Shown: positions 1 through 5,721 of the stretch, piece by piece | Layout: each line of letters starts with the position of its first letter | Position numbering within the stretch: the first letter of the stretch is position 1 | DNA from: Nitriliruptoraceae bacterium | GTDB taxonomy: Bacteria > Actinomycetota > Nitriliruptoria > Nitriliruptorales > Nitriliruptoraceae | NCBI GenBank assembly: GCA_007118045.1 | Contig: SKTG01000514.1 | Location: forward strand, 1-9,451 | Direction of reading: 5' to 3' | Length of the DNA stretch: 9,451 nucleotides | Program-made: the position numbers and the translations under genes | Notes under the pieces: generated by a model | Told to the model about the DNA's origin: nothing | What the model saw: only the letters and a program-made list of their open reading frames with translations | Databases searched by the model: none

Positions 1-865
1 CCGGTCCTTCCCCCCGCAGGTAGACGAACCAGTAGACGACCGCGACCAGGACGCCACCCCCGATCACGTTGCCGATCGTCACGGGAAGGAGGTTGCCGAC
101 CGCGCCGAGCGGGGTCAGTTGCGCGAGCTCGCTCGCCGATCTGCCGCTCGCGGCGACGAGACCCGGGTCGGCGACGGCGAGCAGGCCCGCCGTGAGGTAG
201 TACATGTTCGCGACCACGTGATCGACGTTCAGCGTGACCAGCGCGGTCATCGCGAGGCCCACGCACAGCACCTTGTCGACGGTGCTGCGGGCGCTGAAGC
301 ACAGCCAGACCGCCAGGCACACGATGGCGTTGCCGAGGATCCCCAGCGCCACGTCCTGCACGAACGGCCGCCCGACCTTGCCGACGGCCGTGTCGAGGAT
401 CCCCGTCGCGACCGCGCCGTCGCCGAACCGGGCGATGCCGGCCACGTAGACCAGCAGCGCCGTGCTCGTGACCCCGACGAGGTTGCCGAGGTAGACCAGG
501 CCCCAGTTGCGCAGCAGCTGCCTGGTGCGGACCTTGCCGCTCGCCCAGGCCATGGCGATCAGGTTGTTCGAGGTGAACAGCTCTCCGCCCCCGACCACCA
601 CCAGGACCAGTCCGAGGCTGAACGCCATCCCACCCAGGAACCGTCCGGCGCTGTAGCCGAGGCCGCTCGCGGCGATCGTCGCCGTGGCGAACGCCGCGCC
701 GATCGCGATGAAGGCACCGCCGATGACCGCGAGCGCCACCGTGGTCACCGCGTCCAGGCGCGCCTCGTGGACGCCCGCGGTCTGGACGCGGGCAGCCATC
801 TCCGCCGGGGCGTACGGGTCGATGCGCCAGGGCACACCCCCCGGCGAGTGGTGGGCCGTGTCCAT
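1..865 (-). CDS. Formate/nitrite transporter (FNT) family channel, 3' end cut by window
   Basis: This is a pentameric inner-membrane channel of the FocA/NirC family, moving small monovalent anions such as formate, nitrite or hydrosulfide. The visible 288 residues are close to the usual 270-290, so only a few C-terminal residues are missing. They follow the FocA pattern throughout: six hydrophobic helices, the loop GGGELFTSN (residues 92-100, with the constriction Thr at 98), RNWGLVYLGNLVG (119-131), the pore His in NVDHVVANMYY (His216, with Asp where FocA has Glu), and NLLPVTIGNVIGGG (258-271) before the last helix. The ATG at 865 has a modest GAGG five bases upstream. A perfect GGAGG lies 46 nt further upstream at 912-916, seven bases before an in-frame CTG (902-904) that would add 13 residues. 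The pore residues do not settle the substrate, and no formate or nitrite enzyme lies nearby. Confidence 0.94.
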   Translation of the reverse strand, partial: MDTAHHSPGGVPWRIDPYAPAEMAARVQTAGVHEARLDAVTTVALAVIGGAFIAIGAAFATATIAASGLGYSAGRFLGGMAFSLGLVLVVVGGGELFTSNNLIAMAWASGKVRTRQLLRNWGLVYLGNLVGVTSTALLVYVAGIARFGDGAVATGILDTAVGKVGRPFVQDVALGILGNAIVCLAVWLCFSARSTVDKVLCVGLAMTALVTLNVDHVVANMYYLTAGLLAVADPGLVAASGRSASELAQLTPLGAVGNLLPVTIGNVIGGGVLVAVVYWFVYLRGEGP

Positions 866-901
866 GCTCGCCTCGCCGCCGTGGTCGCGGTGCCGTGCGA
901 T

Positions 902-950
902 CAGCCTGCTTCCTCCGGCTGCCAGCCGCCAGAGGCGAGGGACCCTCGCC
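902..950 (-). promoter_or_regulatory. Hairpin-rich leader of the FNT gene with a buried consensus Shine-Dalgarno
   Basis: Read on the minus strand, three small helices sit just upstream of the FNT gene. The first is GGCGAGGG/CCCTCGCC (934-941 with 943-950). The second is CGGCT/AGCCG (916-920 with 924-928). The third is CAGCC/GGCTG (902-906 with 917-921). The last two share bases and cannot form together. A perfect GGAGG (912-916) lies in the loop of the third. A weak possible promoter, TTGGGA (992-997), 16-nt gap, TACCGG (970-975), would place this region in the transcript. I recognise no known riboswitch class. The pairing is seen directly; a regulatory role is inference. Confidence 0.35.
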
Positions 951-1050
951 GCCGATCCGGGTGTCCATCCCGGTACCGGCCAGGTCGCCCTTCCCAACCG
1001 ATCTACCCCCTAGCTTTCGCAGGAGTGGCCCATCGTCGACCTCCGCCGGC

Positions 1051-1095
1051 GGCCTCCACGGACCACGGGCCGGCACGAGCGTCGAGGTGGAGGCC
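1051..1095. repeat. Perfect 9-bp inverted repeat
   Basis: GGCCTCCAC (1051-1059) is exactly complementary to GTGGAGGCC (1087-1095) across a 27-nt loop. No T-run follows on either strand, so it is not a typical intrinsic terminator. It lies about 220 nt upstream of the serine-hydrolase -10 element. It may be a protein-binding site or an RNA hairpin; there is nothing further to choose between them. Confidence 0.45.
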
Positions 1096-1114
1096 ATGGC
1101 GCGCACCACCACCC

Positions 1115-1207
1115 GGTCGACCTGCCCACCCGGCCGGTCGACGTGCCCACCCGTCCCGATCCCCGCATCCACGTGCCGACTCGGCCGGATCGACGTGCTC
1201 ACCACCC
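1115..1207. repeat. Degenerate ~21-nt direct repeat, about four copies
   Basis: The unit is approximately GGTCGACSTGCCCACCCGKCC. Copies lie at 1115-1135, 1136-1156, 1166-1186 and 1187-1207, with core positions 1122, 1143, 1173 and 1195, so spacings are 21, 30 and 22. The first copy contains the palindrome GGTCGACC. In the frame starting at 1113 the copies read as variants of (V/I)(D/H)(V/L)PTRP, and most differences between copies are synonymous or conservative. That frame has no ATG, GTG or TTG start between the stop at 1011 and 1143. Confidence 0.5.
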
Positions 1208-1314
1208 GCTCGGTGCGAGGTCCGGAGCCCGAACCGCCTCGCGGCCCGGCGTGTCGACAGCGCCGGTGCCGAGGGGGCCGTCCGGTCGGCCGTCCCACTT
1301 CCACCCGCCGCGGG

Positions 1315-1320
1315 TAGCGT
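1315..1320 (+). promoter_or_regulatory. Putative -10 element for the serine hydrolase/YeeZ-like operon
   Basis: TAGCGT fits the actinobacterial TAnnnT -10 pattern. A start of transcription near 1327 would leave a leader of about 30 nt that contains the ribosome site AGAGGAG (1345-1351). No convincing -35 is seen at the expected distance. Confidence 0.4.
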
Positions 1321-1356
1321 CGTCACTCGACACCAGCGGGCCGCAGAGGAGCTGCC

Positions 1357-2187
1357 GTGGCCGACGTACTGCAGGAGATCGAGGACTGGGAGCCGGACAC
1401 CGTGGCGGTCGGTGTCACCGACGCCTCGACCACGCTCGGTGGCCGCGGCGCGGTGGACACGGTGTTGCCGTTCGCCTCGCTGACCAAGCCGCTGAGCGCC
1501 TACGCCGTGCTGATCGCCGTCCAGGACGGCGTGCTCCACCTCGACGAGCCCCTCGGTGAGGAGGCACCGGCACCGGAGGCGACCGTCCGTCACCTGCTCG
1601 CCCATGCGGGAGGGCTCCCGCTGGATGAGGACGGCGGCCCGGTGCAACGGGTCGGGCAGCGTCGGGTCTACTCGAACTGGGGTTACGAGCTGCTCGGTGA
1701 GCTCGTGGCCAGCCGGGTCGGTCACGGTTTCGCCGAGCACCTGGACCACGAGGTCCTGGCCCCGCTCGGCATGACGTCGACCCGTCTGAAGGGCTCGCCC
1801 GCGCACGCCGCGGAAGGCACGGTGACCGACCTGTTGGCCTTCGCCCGCGAGCTGCTGGACCCACAGCTGCTCGATCCGGAGCTGCACGCCGAGGCCACGA
1901 CCGCGACGTTCCCGACGCTCGAGGGGGTGGTGCCCGGGTACGGCCGGCAATCGCCCAACGAGTGGGGCCTCGGGCCGGAGATCAAGGGCACCAAGGACCC
2001 GCACTGGACGGGTAGCCGCCAGTCCGCCACCACGTTCGGTCACTTCGGACGCTCGGGGTCGTTCATCTGGGTCGACCCCGAACTCGGGCTGGCGAGCGCG
2101 GAACTCGCCGACACCCCCTTCGGCGAGTGGTCGAAACGGGTCTGGCCGGCGTTCAACGACCGCGTCGTCGAGACCTTCGGCGCGTGA
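1357..2187 (+). CDS. Beta-lactamase-fold serine hydrolase (class C/PBP4*-like), cytosolic
   Basis: The 276-residue protein carries the three active-site motifs of the serine beta-lactamase/DD-peptidase superfamily (PF00144) in order. These are SLTK at residues 41-44 (nucleophile Ser41, Lys44), YSN at 105-107, and HFG at 229-231 in place of KTG. Other family landmarks are VRHLLAHAGGL (77-87), LAPLGMTSTRL (134-144) and the stretch WTG...FGHFGRSGSF (217-236). It is shorter than many members (350-400) but resembles a compact actinobacterial subgroup of about this length. No signal peptide or membrane segment is visible, so a role in wall synthesis or secreted antibiotic resistance is unlikely; esterase or amidase activity is a guess. 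The GTG start is set by AGAGGAG (1345-1351), five bases upstream. The stop overlaps the start of the next gene (GTGA), indicating translational coupling. Confidence 0.9.
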   Translation: MADVLQEIEDWEPDTVAVGVTDASTTLGGRGAVDTVLPFASLTKPLSAYAVLIAVQDGVLHLDEPLGEEAPAPEATVRHLLAHAGGLPLDEDGGPVQRVGQRRVYSNWGYELLGELVASRVGHGFAEHLDHEVLAPLGMTSTRLKGSPAHAAEGTVTDLLAFARELLDPQLLDPELHAEATTATFPTLEGVVPGYGRQSPNEWGLGPEIKGTKDPHWTGSRQSATTFGHFGRSGSFIWVDPELGLASAELADTPFGEWSKRVWPAFNDRVVETFGA

Positions 2188-3029
2188 ACCTGCTGATCGC
2201 CGGGTGCGGCGACCTCGGCACCGAGCTCGGGCTGCTGGCGGCCGCCGCCGGCCACCGGGTCCACGGCCTGCGCCGCTCCCCCGAGCTCCTCCCGGAGCCG
2301 ATCGTCGGACTCCCTGGCGACCTGACGCGACCGTTGGCGGGCCTGCCGAGCGACACGGACCTGTTGGTCTACGCGGCGGCCCCAGGCGAGCGCACGCCGG
2401 CCGCATACCGCGAGACCTACGTCGACGGACCGGAACGCGTGCTGAGCGCGCTCGACGTGGCGGGCGCCCGGGTGGAGCGGGTGCTGTTCGTGGCCTCCAC
2501 GGCCGTCTACGGCGTCGCGGACGGCTCCTGGGTCGACGAGACGACGCCGACGGAGCCGACCTCGACGACGGGTCCCCTGCTCGTCGAGGCGGAACGGCGC
2601 CTCTGGGGCCGCCGACCGGACGCCATCTCGCTGCGGCTGGCGGGTGTCTACGGCCCTGGGCGCACCCGGCTCGTCGATCAGGTGCGGGAAGGGCGCGCCG
2701 TGATCCCGGAGCCGCCGGTCCACACCAACCGCATGCATCGCGACGACGCAGCGCGGGCCATCCTCCATCTGCTGACTTCCGTGGACGAGCCGGCGACCTG
2801 CTACCTCGGCGTCGACGACGACCCCGCGGACAGGGGCGAGGTGCTGCGTTTCCTGGCCGACGAGCTCGGCGTGCCGCATCCGCCCACCGGTCCCGACCAG
2901 CGTTCGCGTGGCGGCGACAAGCGCTGCCGCAACGACCGGCTCCGCGGTACCGGCTTCACCCTGGAGTACCCGACCTACCGCGAGGGCTACCGCGCGATCC
3001 TCGCGGGACGGGGTGTGCGTCACCCCTGA
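2184..3029 (+). CDS. Atypical SDR / NAD-dependent epimerase-dehydratase family, YeeZ-like
   Basis: This is a 281-residue Rossmann-fold protein. It opens with MNLLIAGCGDLG, the nucleotide-binding GxGxxG (Gly7, Gly9, Gly12). Family-specific blocks follow: FVASTAVYG (102-110), GSWVDETTPTEP (114-125), LRLAGVYGPGR (150-160), HTNRMHRDDAARA (180-192) and the C-terminal DKRCRNDRLRGTGF...YPTYREGY (245-269). This is the pattern of the YeeZ-type atypical short-chain dehydrogenases, which keep the dinucleotide fold. The usual YxxxK pair is absent: the position expected for Tyr is in TTGPLLVEAE (128-137). That is normal for this subgroup, so the reaction is unknown. The start is the GTG at 2184 sharing the GTGA of the previous stop. 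A longer version from 2127 would add 19 residues encoded inside the upstream gene and is rejected. It is co-transcribed with the serine hydrolase; no shared pathway is evident. Confidence 0.88.
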   Translation: MNLLIAGCGDLGTELGLLAAAAGHRVHGLRRSPELLPEPIVGLPGDLTRPLAGLPSDTDLLVYAAAPGERTPAAYRETYVDGPERVLSALDVAGARVERVLFVASTAVYGVADGSWVDETTPTEPTSTTGPLLVEAERRLWGRRPDAISLRLAGVYGPGRTRLVDQVREGRAVIPEPPVHTNRMHRDDAARAILHLLTSVDEPATCYLGVDDDPADRGEVLRFLADELGVPHPPTGPDQRSRGGDKRCRNDRLRGTGFTLEYPTYREGYRAILAGRGVRHP

Positions 3030-3065
3030 CGGGCGCCTTCGTCCCGACGGTCACATCCCGCGTCA

Positions 3066-3097
3066 CGTAGGGCCTACGCGCCTCGCGCCGAGGCGCG
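3066..3097 (+). terminator. Candidate GC-rich terminator hairpins after the YeeZ-like gene
   Basis: Two hairpins lie 37-68 nt after the stop at 3029. The first is CGTAGG/CCTACG (3066-3071 with 3073-3078). The stronger is a 9-bp stem CGCGCCTCG/CGAGGCGCG (3077-3085 with 3089-3097) with a CGC loop. They overlap by two bases. There is no U-tract, which is common for high-GC actinobacterial terminators but keeps confidence moderate. Confidence 0.45.
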
Positions 3098-3100
3098 AGC

Positions 3101-3190
3101 CGCCCGGGACCGACCGGGACCACCGGGACCGGCCGGGGCCACCCGGGACCCACGGGGCCACCACCCGGGACCCACCGGGCCACCGGGCCG
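3101..3190. repeat. ~10-bp periodic array of GGGACC/GGGGCC units
   Basis: About nine degenerate copies of CCGGGACCA occur in a row. The GGG cores begin at 3106, 3116, 3125, 3135, 3145, 3154, 3167, 3177 and 3185, an average step close to 10 bp. Some copies read GGGGCC or GGGCC. The frames crossing it are open and collagen-like (Gly-Pro rich) by composition only, with no start and ribosome site. The array separates the YeeZ-like gene from the PNPOx-like gene. Confidence 0.7.
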
Positions 3191-3211
3191 CGGACGGTCA
3201 TCGCGACCACG

Positions 3212-3250
3212 GGGATCGAGGATCCCTCACGCAGCGTGTTCGCGTACCCT
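3212..3250 (+). promoter_or_regulatory. Putative promoter/operator of the PNPOx-like gene
   Basis: TACCCT (3245-3250) matches the TAnnnT -10 pattern and would start transcription near 3257, leaving a leader of about 107 nt. The inverted repeat GGGATC-GAG-GATCCC (3212-3226) covers the place where the -35 would lie (about 3222-3227). That is a typical position for a regulator site. No good -35 hexamer is visible. Confidence 0.35.
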
Positions 3251-3363
3251 GGAGTCACCGGCGTGGGGGCGTCGGCCGTTCGAACCGAGCACGCAGCTGC
3301 CGTACGCCGACGCGCCGTGCACGCCGGCGACAGCGGCCGCCGCTGCCTGCGGAGGAGTCGCAC

Positions 3364-3783
3364 GTGACGCTTGGGACCGGCGATCTCCGGGTACTGGACG
3401 GGGACCGCTGTCTCGAGCTGCTCGGCGAGGTGGCCTACATCCGTGTCGCGTTCGTCCGCGGGAGCATGCCCGCCGTCATGCCGGTCAGTCACCTGCTGCT
3501 CGACGGCGCGATCTACTTCCGGACCGAGCCGAGCTCCCAGCTGAGCGCGGCGGCGGTGCACGGGCTGGTCACCGTCCAGGCCGACTGGGCGGAGGCGCGC
3601 ACCCGTCGCGGGTGGAGCGTCGTCGCCCACGGTCGCGCGTCGTTCGTCGGCGATGCGCGCGAGCTCGAGCGGCTGGAAGCGCAGCGCTTCGAGCCGTGGG
3701 TGCTCCCGGAGGCCGACGGGTGCTGGGTCCGTATCGACGTGCACGAGGTGTCGGGAGGCGAGATCGCGTCACCTCGGCGTTGA
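3364..3783 (+). CDS. Pyridoxamine 5'-phosphate oxidase-like (PNPOx-fold) protein
   Basis: This 139-residue split-barrel protein is of the PNPOx-like superfamily (resembling PF12900), whose members bind FMN, F420 or haem; the fold alone does not give the cofactor. Landmarks are CLELLGEVAYIRVAF (16-30), the barrel strand MPAVMPVSHLLLDGAIYFRTE (35-55), GLVTVQADWAEARTRRGWSVVAHGRA (67-92) and the end strand CWVRIDVHEVSGGEI (120-134). The length is normal for these small stand-alone members. The GTG start is chosen because GGAGGAG (3351-3357) lies six bases upstream and the family homology starts a few residues later. It likely forms a homodimer with the cofactor at the interface. True pyridoxine oxidase activity is unlikely at this size. 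The next gene follows after 85 nt and may be co-transcribed. Confidence 0.88.
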   Translation: MTLGTGDLRVLDGDRCLELLGEVAYIRVAFVRGSMPAVMPVSHLLLDGAIYFRTEPSSQLSAAAVHGLVTVQADWAEARTRRGWSVVAHGRASFVGDARELERLEAQRFEPWVLPEADGCWVRIDVHEVSGGEIASPRR

Positions 3784-3868
3784 ACCGGGATGCGCGCGGA
3801 GGTTGCATCCGCGGTCGGTCTGCCGCAGGGTGCCGCCTCGTCCCACGCCTGCCGTACGGAGGTTCACG

Positions 3869-4180
3869 GTGTTCAACCTGGTCCAAGCCCTCTACGAGAC
3901 GCGGTCGATGGCCGACGATCACCCCGACGACGAGCGGTGGCAGGCGCTGCGCGAGAAGGTCGATCACGTCCTCGGCCGGCTCACCGACCAGGCCGGCGTC
4001 GGTGAACCGATCTCCCCGGACATGCCGGTCGGTCGGCTCGACCGCGACGGCCCCCACGCCGCCTCGGAGGAGGCCGACCGGGCGGCCGCGGCTCTGATGG
4101 CGGTCCACGACCGACCGGAGCCCGAGCAGCTCGAGCTGGCCTCCGCCGCCGTCGACGATCTGGCCGACACCCTGCCGTGA
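3869..4180 (+). CDS. Small acidic protein of unknown function
   Basis: I do not recognise this 103-residue protein. The start is well supported: GTG at 3869 is preceded by GGAGG (3858-3862) with six bases between. A downstream ATG at 3908 (residue 14) has no comparable site. The protein is rich in Asp, Glu and Ala. It begins MFNLVQALYETRSM, then a predicted amphipathic helix DDERWQALREKVDHVLGRL (20-38), a Pro/Gly-containing middle (43-62), and a second helical part, SEEADRAAAALMAVHD (66-81) and PEQLELASAAVDDLADTL (85-102). No signal peptide, membrane segment, Cys or metal motif is seen. It probably shares a transcript with the PNPOx-like gene; the 85-nt gap holds a small hairpin CGCGGA/TCCGCG (3795-3800 with 3808-3813). 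The shape suggests an alpha-helical accessory or interaction protein, but that is inference. Confidence 0.72.
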   Translation: MFNLVQALYETRSMADDHPDDERWQALREKVDHVLGRLTDQAGVGEPISPDMPVGRLDRDGPHAASEEADRAAAALMAVHDRPEPEQLELASAAVDDLADTLP

Positions 4181-4203
4181 ACGCCCCGGAGCTCGGTCCG
4201 CGT

Positions 4204-4219
4204 CCGCGCCCCAGCGCGG
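4204..4219. terminator. Candidate bidirectional terminator in a convergent gap
   Basis: CCGCGC (4204-4209) pairs with GCGCGG (4214-4219) around a CCCA loop. It sits in the 45-nt space between the stop of the small acidic gene (4180) and the stop of rdgB (4226), where transcription from both strands must end. No T-run flanks it. Confidence 0.45.
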
Positions 4220-4225
4220 CCGGGC

Positions 4226-4933
4226 TCACTCGCCGCTCAGCAGGGCAGCCAGGTGCGGGAGCAGCAACCGGAACGCCTCACCACGGTGGCTGAGCGCGTC
4301 CTTCTCCTCGGGGCGCAGCTCGGCGTTGGTGCGCCCGTCCCCGGCCGCCTCGCTGACGAAGAGCGGGTCGTAGCCGAAGCCGTGGGTGCCCCGGGGTGTG
4401 TCGATCAGACGACCCTCCATCGTCGCCCTCACCACCTGGTGCCGACCGTCCGGAAGCGCGACCGCCGCGGCGCACACGAAACGCGCGGTCCGGCGTTCGG
4501 CCGGGACCTCGGCGAGCGCTGCCAACAGCTTGTCGTTGTTCGCCACGTCGTCGGAGGGTTCACCCGCGTAGCGTGCGCTGCGGACCCCCGGCGCGCCGTC
4601 GAGCGCGTCGACCTCCAGGCCGGAGTCGTCCGCGAGCGCCGGCGACCCCGTCGCCCCCGCGCACGCGTGGGCCTTGATCAGCGCGTTGGCCTCGAAGGTC
4701 TCGCCGTCCTCGAGCGGCTCGGGCACCCGGAGCTCGGTCATCGGGATCAGTTCGAGGGAGACGGGGACCGTGCCGGGGCTCTGGTGCAGGATCGCGCGGA
4801 TCTCCTCCAGCTTGTGGGCGTTGCCCGTGGCCACCACGACACGTACCGGCTCGTCCCCGTGTGCGCCCGGAGCCTCGTTCGGATGCCTCTCCCGATCCGC
4901 GGCACCCGGTTCGTCGGCCTCCGTCGGGCTCAT
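4226..4933 (-). CDS. rdgB: dITP/XTP pyrophosphatase (RdgB/HAM1 family)
   Basis: This enzyme hydrolyses dITP, dXTP, ITP and XTP to the monophosphate and pyrophosphate, keeping deaminated purines out of DNA and RNA. The 235 residues show every family block: ATGNAHKLEEI (35-45, with the SHR-loop partner Asn38 and Lys41), ETFEANALIKA (78-88), ALADDSGLEVDALDGAPGVRS (99-119, metal-binding Asp102/Asp103), THGFGYDPLF (183-192) and SHRGEAF (215-221). It carries about 29 extra polar N-terminal residues before the first strand compared with E. coli RdgB (197 residues). The ATG overlaps the rph stop as ATGA (4930-4933), which supports this start and shows tight coupling to rph, as in mycobacteria. It is the last gene of the minus-strand block. 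Confidence 0.96.
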   Translation of the reverse strand: MSPTEADEPGAADRERHPNEAPGAHGDEPVRVVVATGNAHKLEEIRAILHQSPGTVPVSLELIPMTELRVPEPLEDGETFEANALIKAHACAGATGSPALADDSGLEVDALDGAPGVRSARYAGEPSDDVANNDKLLAALAEVPAERRTARFVCAAAVALPDGRHQVVRATMEGRLIDTPRGTHGFGYDPLFVSEAAGDGRTNAELRPEEKDALSHRGEAFRLLLPHLAALLSGE

Positions 4934-5622
4934 GCGTCCACCGCCGTGCGCTGGAGGGAGAACAGCTGTTCACAGCCGCGTAGCGCGAGATCGAGCAGCC
5001 GATCGAGCGCGGCCCGATCGAAGGGTGTCCCCTCCGCGGTCCCCTGGACCTCGACGAGACGACCGTCCGCCGTGGCGACCACGTTCATGTCCACCTCGGC
5101 ACGGACGTCCTCCTCGTAGGGCAGGTCGAGCCGTGGTTCGCCGTCGACGACCCCCACCGACACGGCCGCGACCTGGCCGGTCAACGCCTCGCGCTGGCCC
5201 AGCCGGTCCAGGGCCCTCGCGAGCGCGACCCAGCCGCCGGTGATCGCGGCCGTGCGCGTGCCGCCGTCCGCCTCGAGGACGTCGCAATCGACCGTCAGCG
5301 TCACGTCCGGGAGGGCGTCGAGATCGACGACCGAGCGCAGGCTGCGGCCGATGAGCCGTTCGATCTCCTTGGACCGTCCGCCGGGGCCGTTGCGTTCGCG
5401 GCGCGACCGCGTATCGGTGGCGCCCGGCAACATCGCGTACTCGCCGGTCACCCATCCGCGTCGGTCGCGGAAGCGTGGGGCGCCGTCCTCGACGGAGCCG
5501 GCGCACAGCACGTGCGTCCCGCCGAAGCGCACCATGGCCGACCCGGCGGGGTGGCGCTGCGCGTCGGGGATGATCGTCACGGGGCGTAGCTCATCGGCCG
5601 TGCGGCCGTCGGATCGGGTCAC
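4930..5622 (-). CDS. rph: Ribonuclease PH
   Basis: This phosphorolytic 3'-5' exoribonuclease trims tRNA 3' ends and acts as a hexameric ring. The 230 residues (family 235-260) contain the N-terminal RTADELRPVTI (7-17), VLCAGSVEDGAPRF (38-51), RNGPGGRSKEIERLIGRSLR (77-96, with the phosphate-binding Arg83), DCDVLEADGGTRTAAITGG (112-130) and LPYEEDVRAEVDMNVVAT (167-184, catalytic Asp172 and Asp178). The usual 'ERND' region is slightly altered to TDTRSRRERNGPGG, within normal variation. The GTG at 5622 has AGAGGAG six bases upstream. It overlaps rdgB by 4 nt. The 99-nt gap to the upstream MBL gene contains a CGGGCC/GGCCCG hairpin (5651-5656 with 5665-5670), which could be an internal processing or attenuation point. 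Confidence 0.97.
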   Translation of the reverse strand: MTRSDGRTADELRPVTIIPDAQRHPAGSAMVRFGGTHVLCAGSVEDGAPRFRDRRGWVTGEYAMLPGATDTRSRRERNGPGGRSKEIERLIGRSLRSVVDLDALPDVTLTVDCDVLEADGGTRTAAITGGWVALARALDRLGQREALTGQVAAVSVGVVDGEPRLDLPYEEDVRAEVDMNVVATADGRLVEVQGTAEGTPFDRAALDRLLDLALRGCEQLFSLQRTAVDA

Positions 5623-5650
5623 GGGTCGCTCCTCTGGAGGGGTATCACGT

Positions 5651-5670
5651 CGGGCCGTTCTCGAGGCCCG
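5651..5670 (-). other. Hairpin in the gap between the MBL-fold gene and rph
   Basis: CGGGCC (5651-5656) pairs with GGCCCG (5665-5670) around an 8-nt loop, in an otherwise featureless 99-nt gap inside the minus-strand gene block. No U-tract follows, so strong termination is not expected; it may mark an mRNA processing or stability site. Function is inference. Confidence 0.3.
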
Positions 5671-5721
5671 GAAGCGTGCGGTCGGCGCGGCGACGCCGGC
5701 ATGTCCTGGCGGCCCGCCGGG

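Larger units (their letters stand above)
866..1356. other. Divergent intergenic region between the FNT and serine-hydrolase genes
   Basis: There is no convincing gene in these 491 nt. Open frames here have no plausible start or ribosome site and read as low-complexity Arg/Pro/Ala. Contents: the FNT leader hairpins (902-950); a perfect 9-bp inverted repeat, GGCCTCCAC at 1051-1059 and GTGGAGGCC at 1087-1095; a degenerate repeat block at 1115-1207; and a -10 element for the downstream gene at 1315-1320. A half-palindrome CTACCCCCTAG lies at about 1002-1012. Confidence 0.6.
3030..3363. other. Gene-free stretch between two plus-strand genes
   Basis: This 334-nt stretch holds the candidate terminator (3066-3097), the periodic GGGAC array (3101-3190), an inverted repeat GGGATC-GAG-GATCCC (3212-3226), a -10-like TACCCT (3245-3250), the palindrome GTTCGAAC (3278-3285) and the ribosome site GGAGGAG (3351-3357). 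I see no coding region in it. Confidence 0.65.

Noticed and set aside
1002..1012. CTACCCCCTAG resembling half of a CsoR/CstR-type metal or persulfide operator
   Set aside because: Only one half-site is present; the matching GGGGGTA arm at the right spacing is missing on the same strand.
119..1483. 454-codon open frame on the plus strand across the FNT gene
   Set aside because: The opposite strand encodes an unmistakable FNT channel; this frame has His/Arg/Asp-rich composition typical of an antisense shadow.
1003..2406. Long open frame on the minus strand opposite the serine-hydrolase gene
   Set aside because: It is Arg/Gly/Pro-rich without family motifs and antisense to a gene with clear catalytic motifs; it is a high-GC shadow frame.
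2565..2595. Missing YxxxK in the SDR-like protein, considered as a broken active site
   Set aside because: YeeZ-type atypical SDRs normally lack this pair while keeping the rest of the fold, and all other family blocks are intact.
3101..3190. GGGACC array considered as a CRISPR or collagen-like coding repeat
   Set aside because: Units are ~10 bp with no spacers, too short for CRISPR, and no start codon with a ribosome site supports translation.
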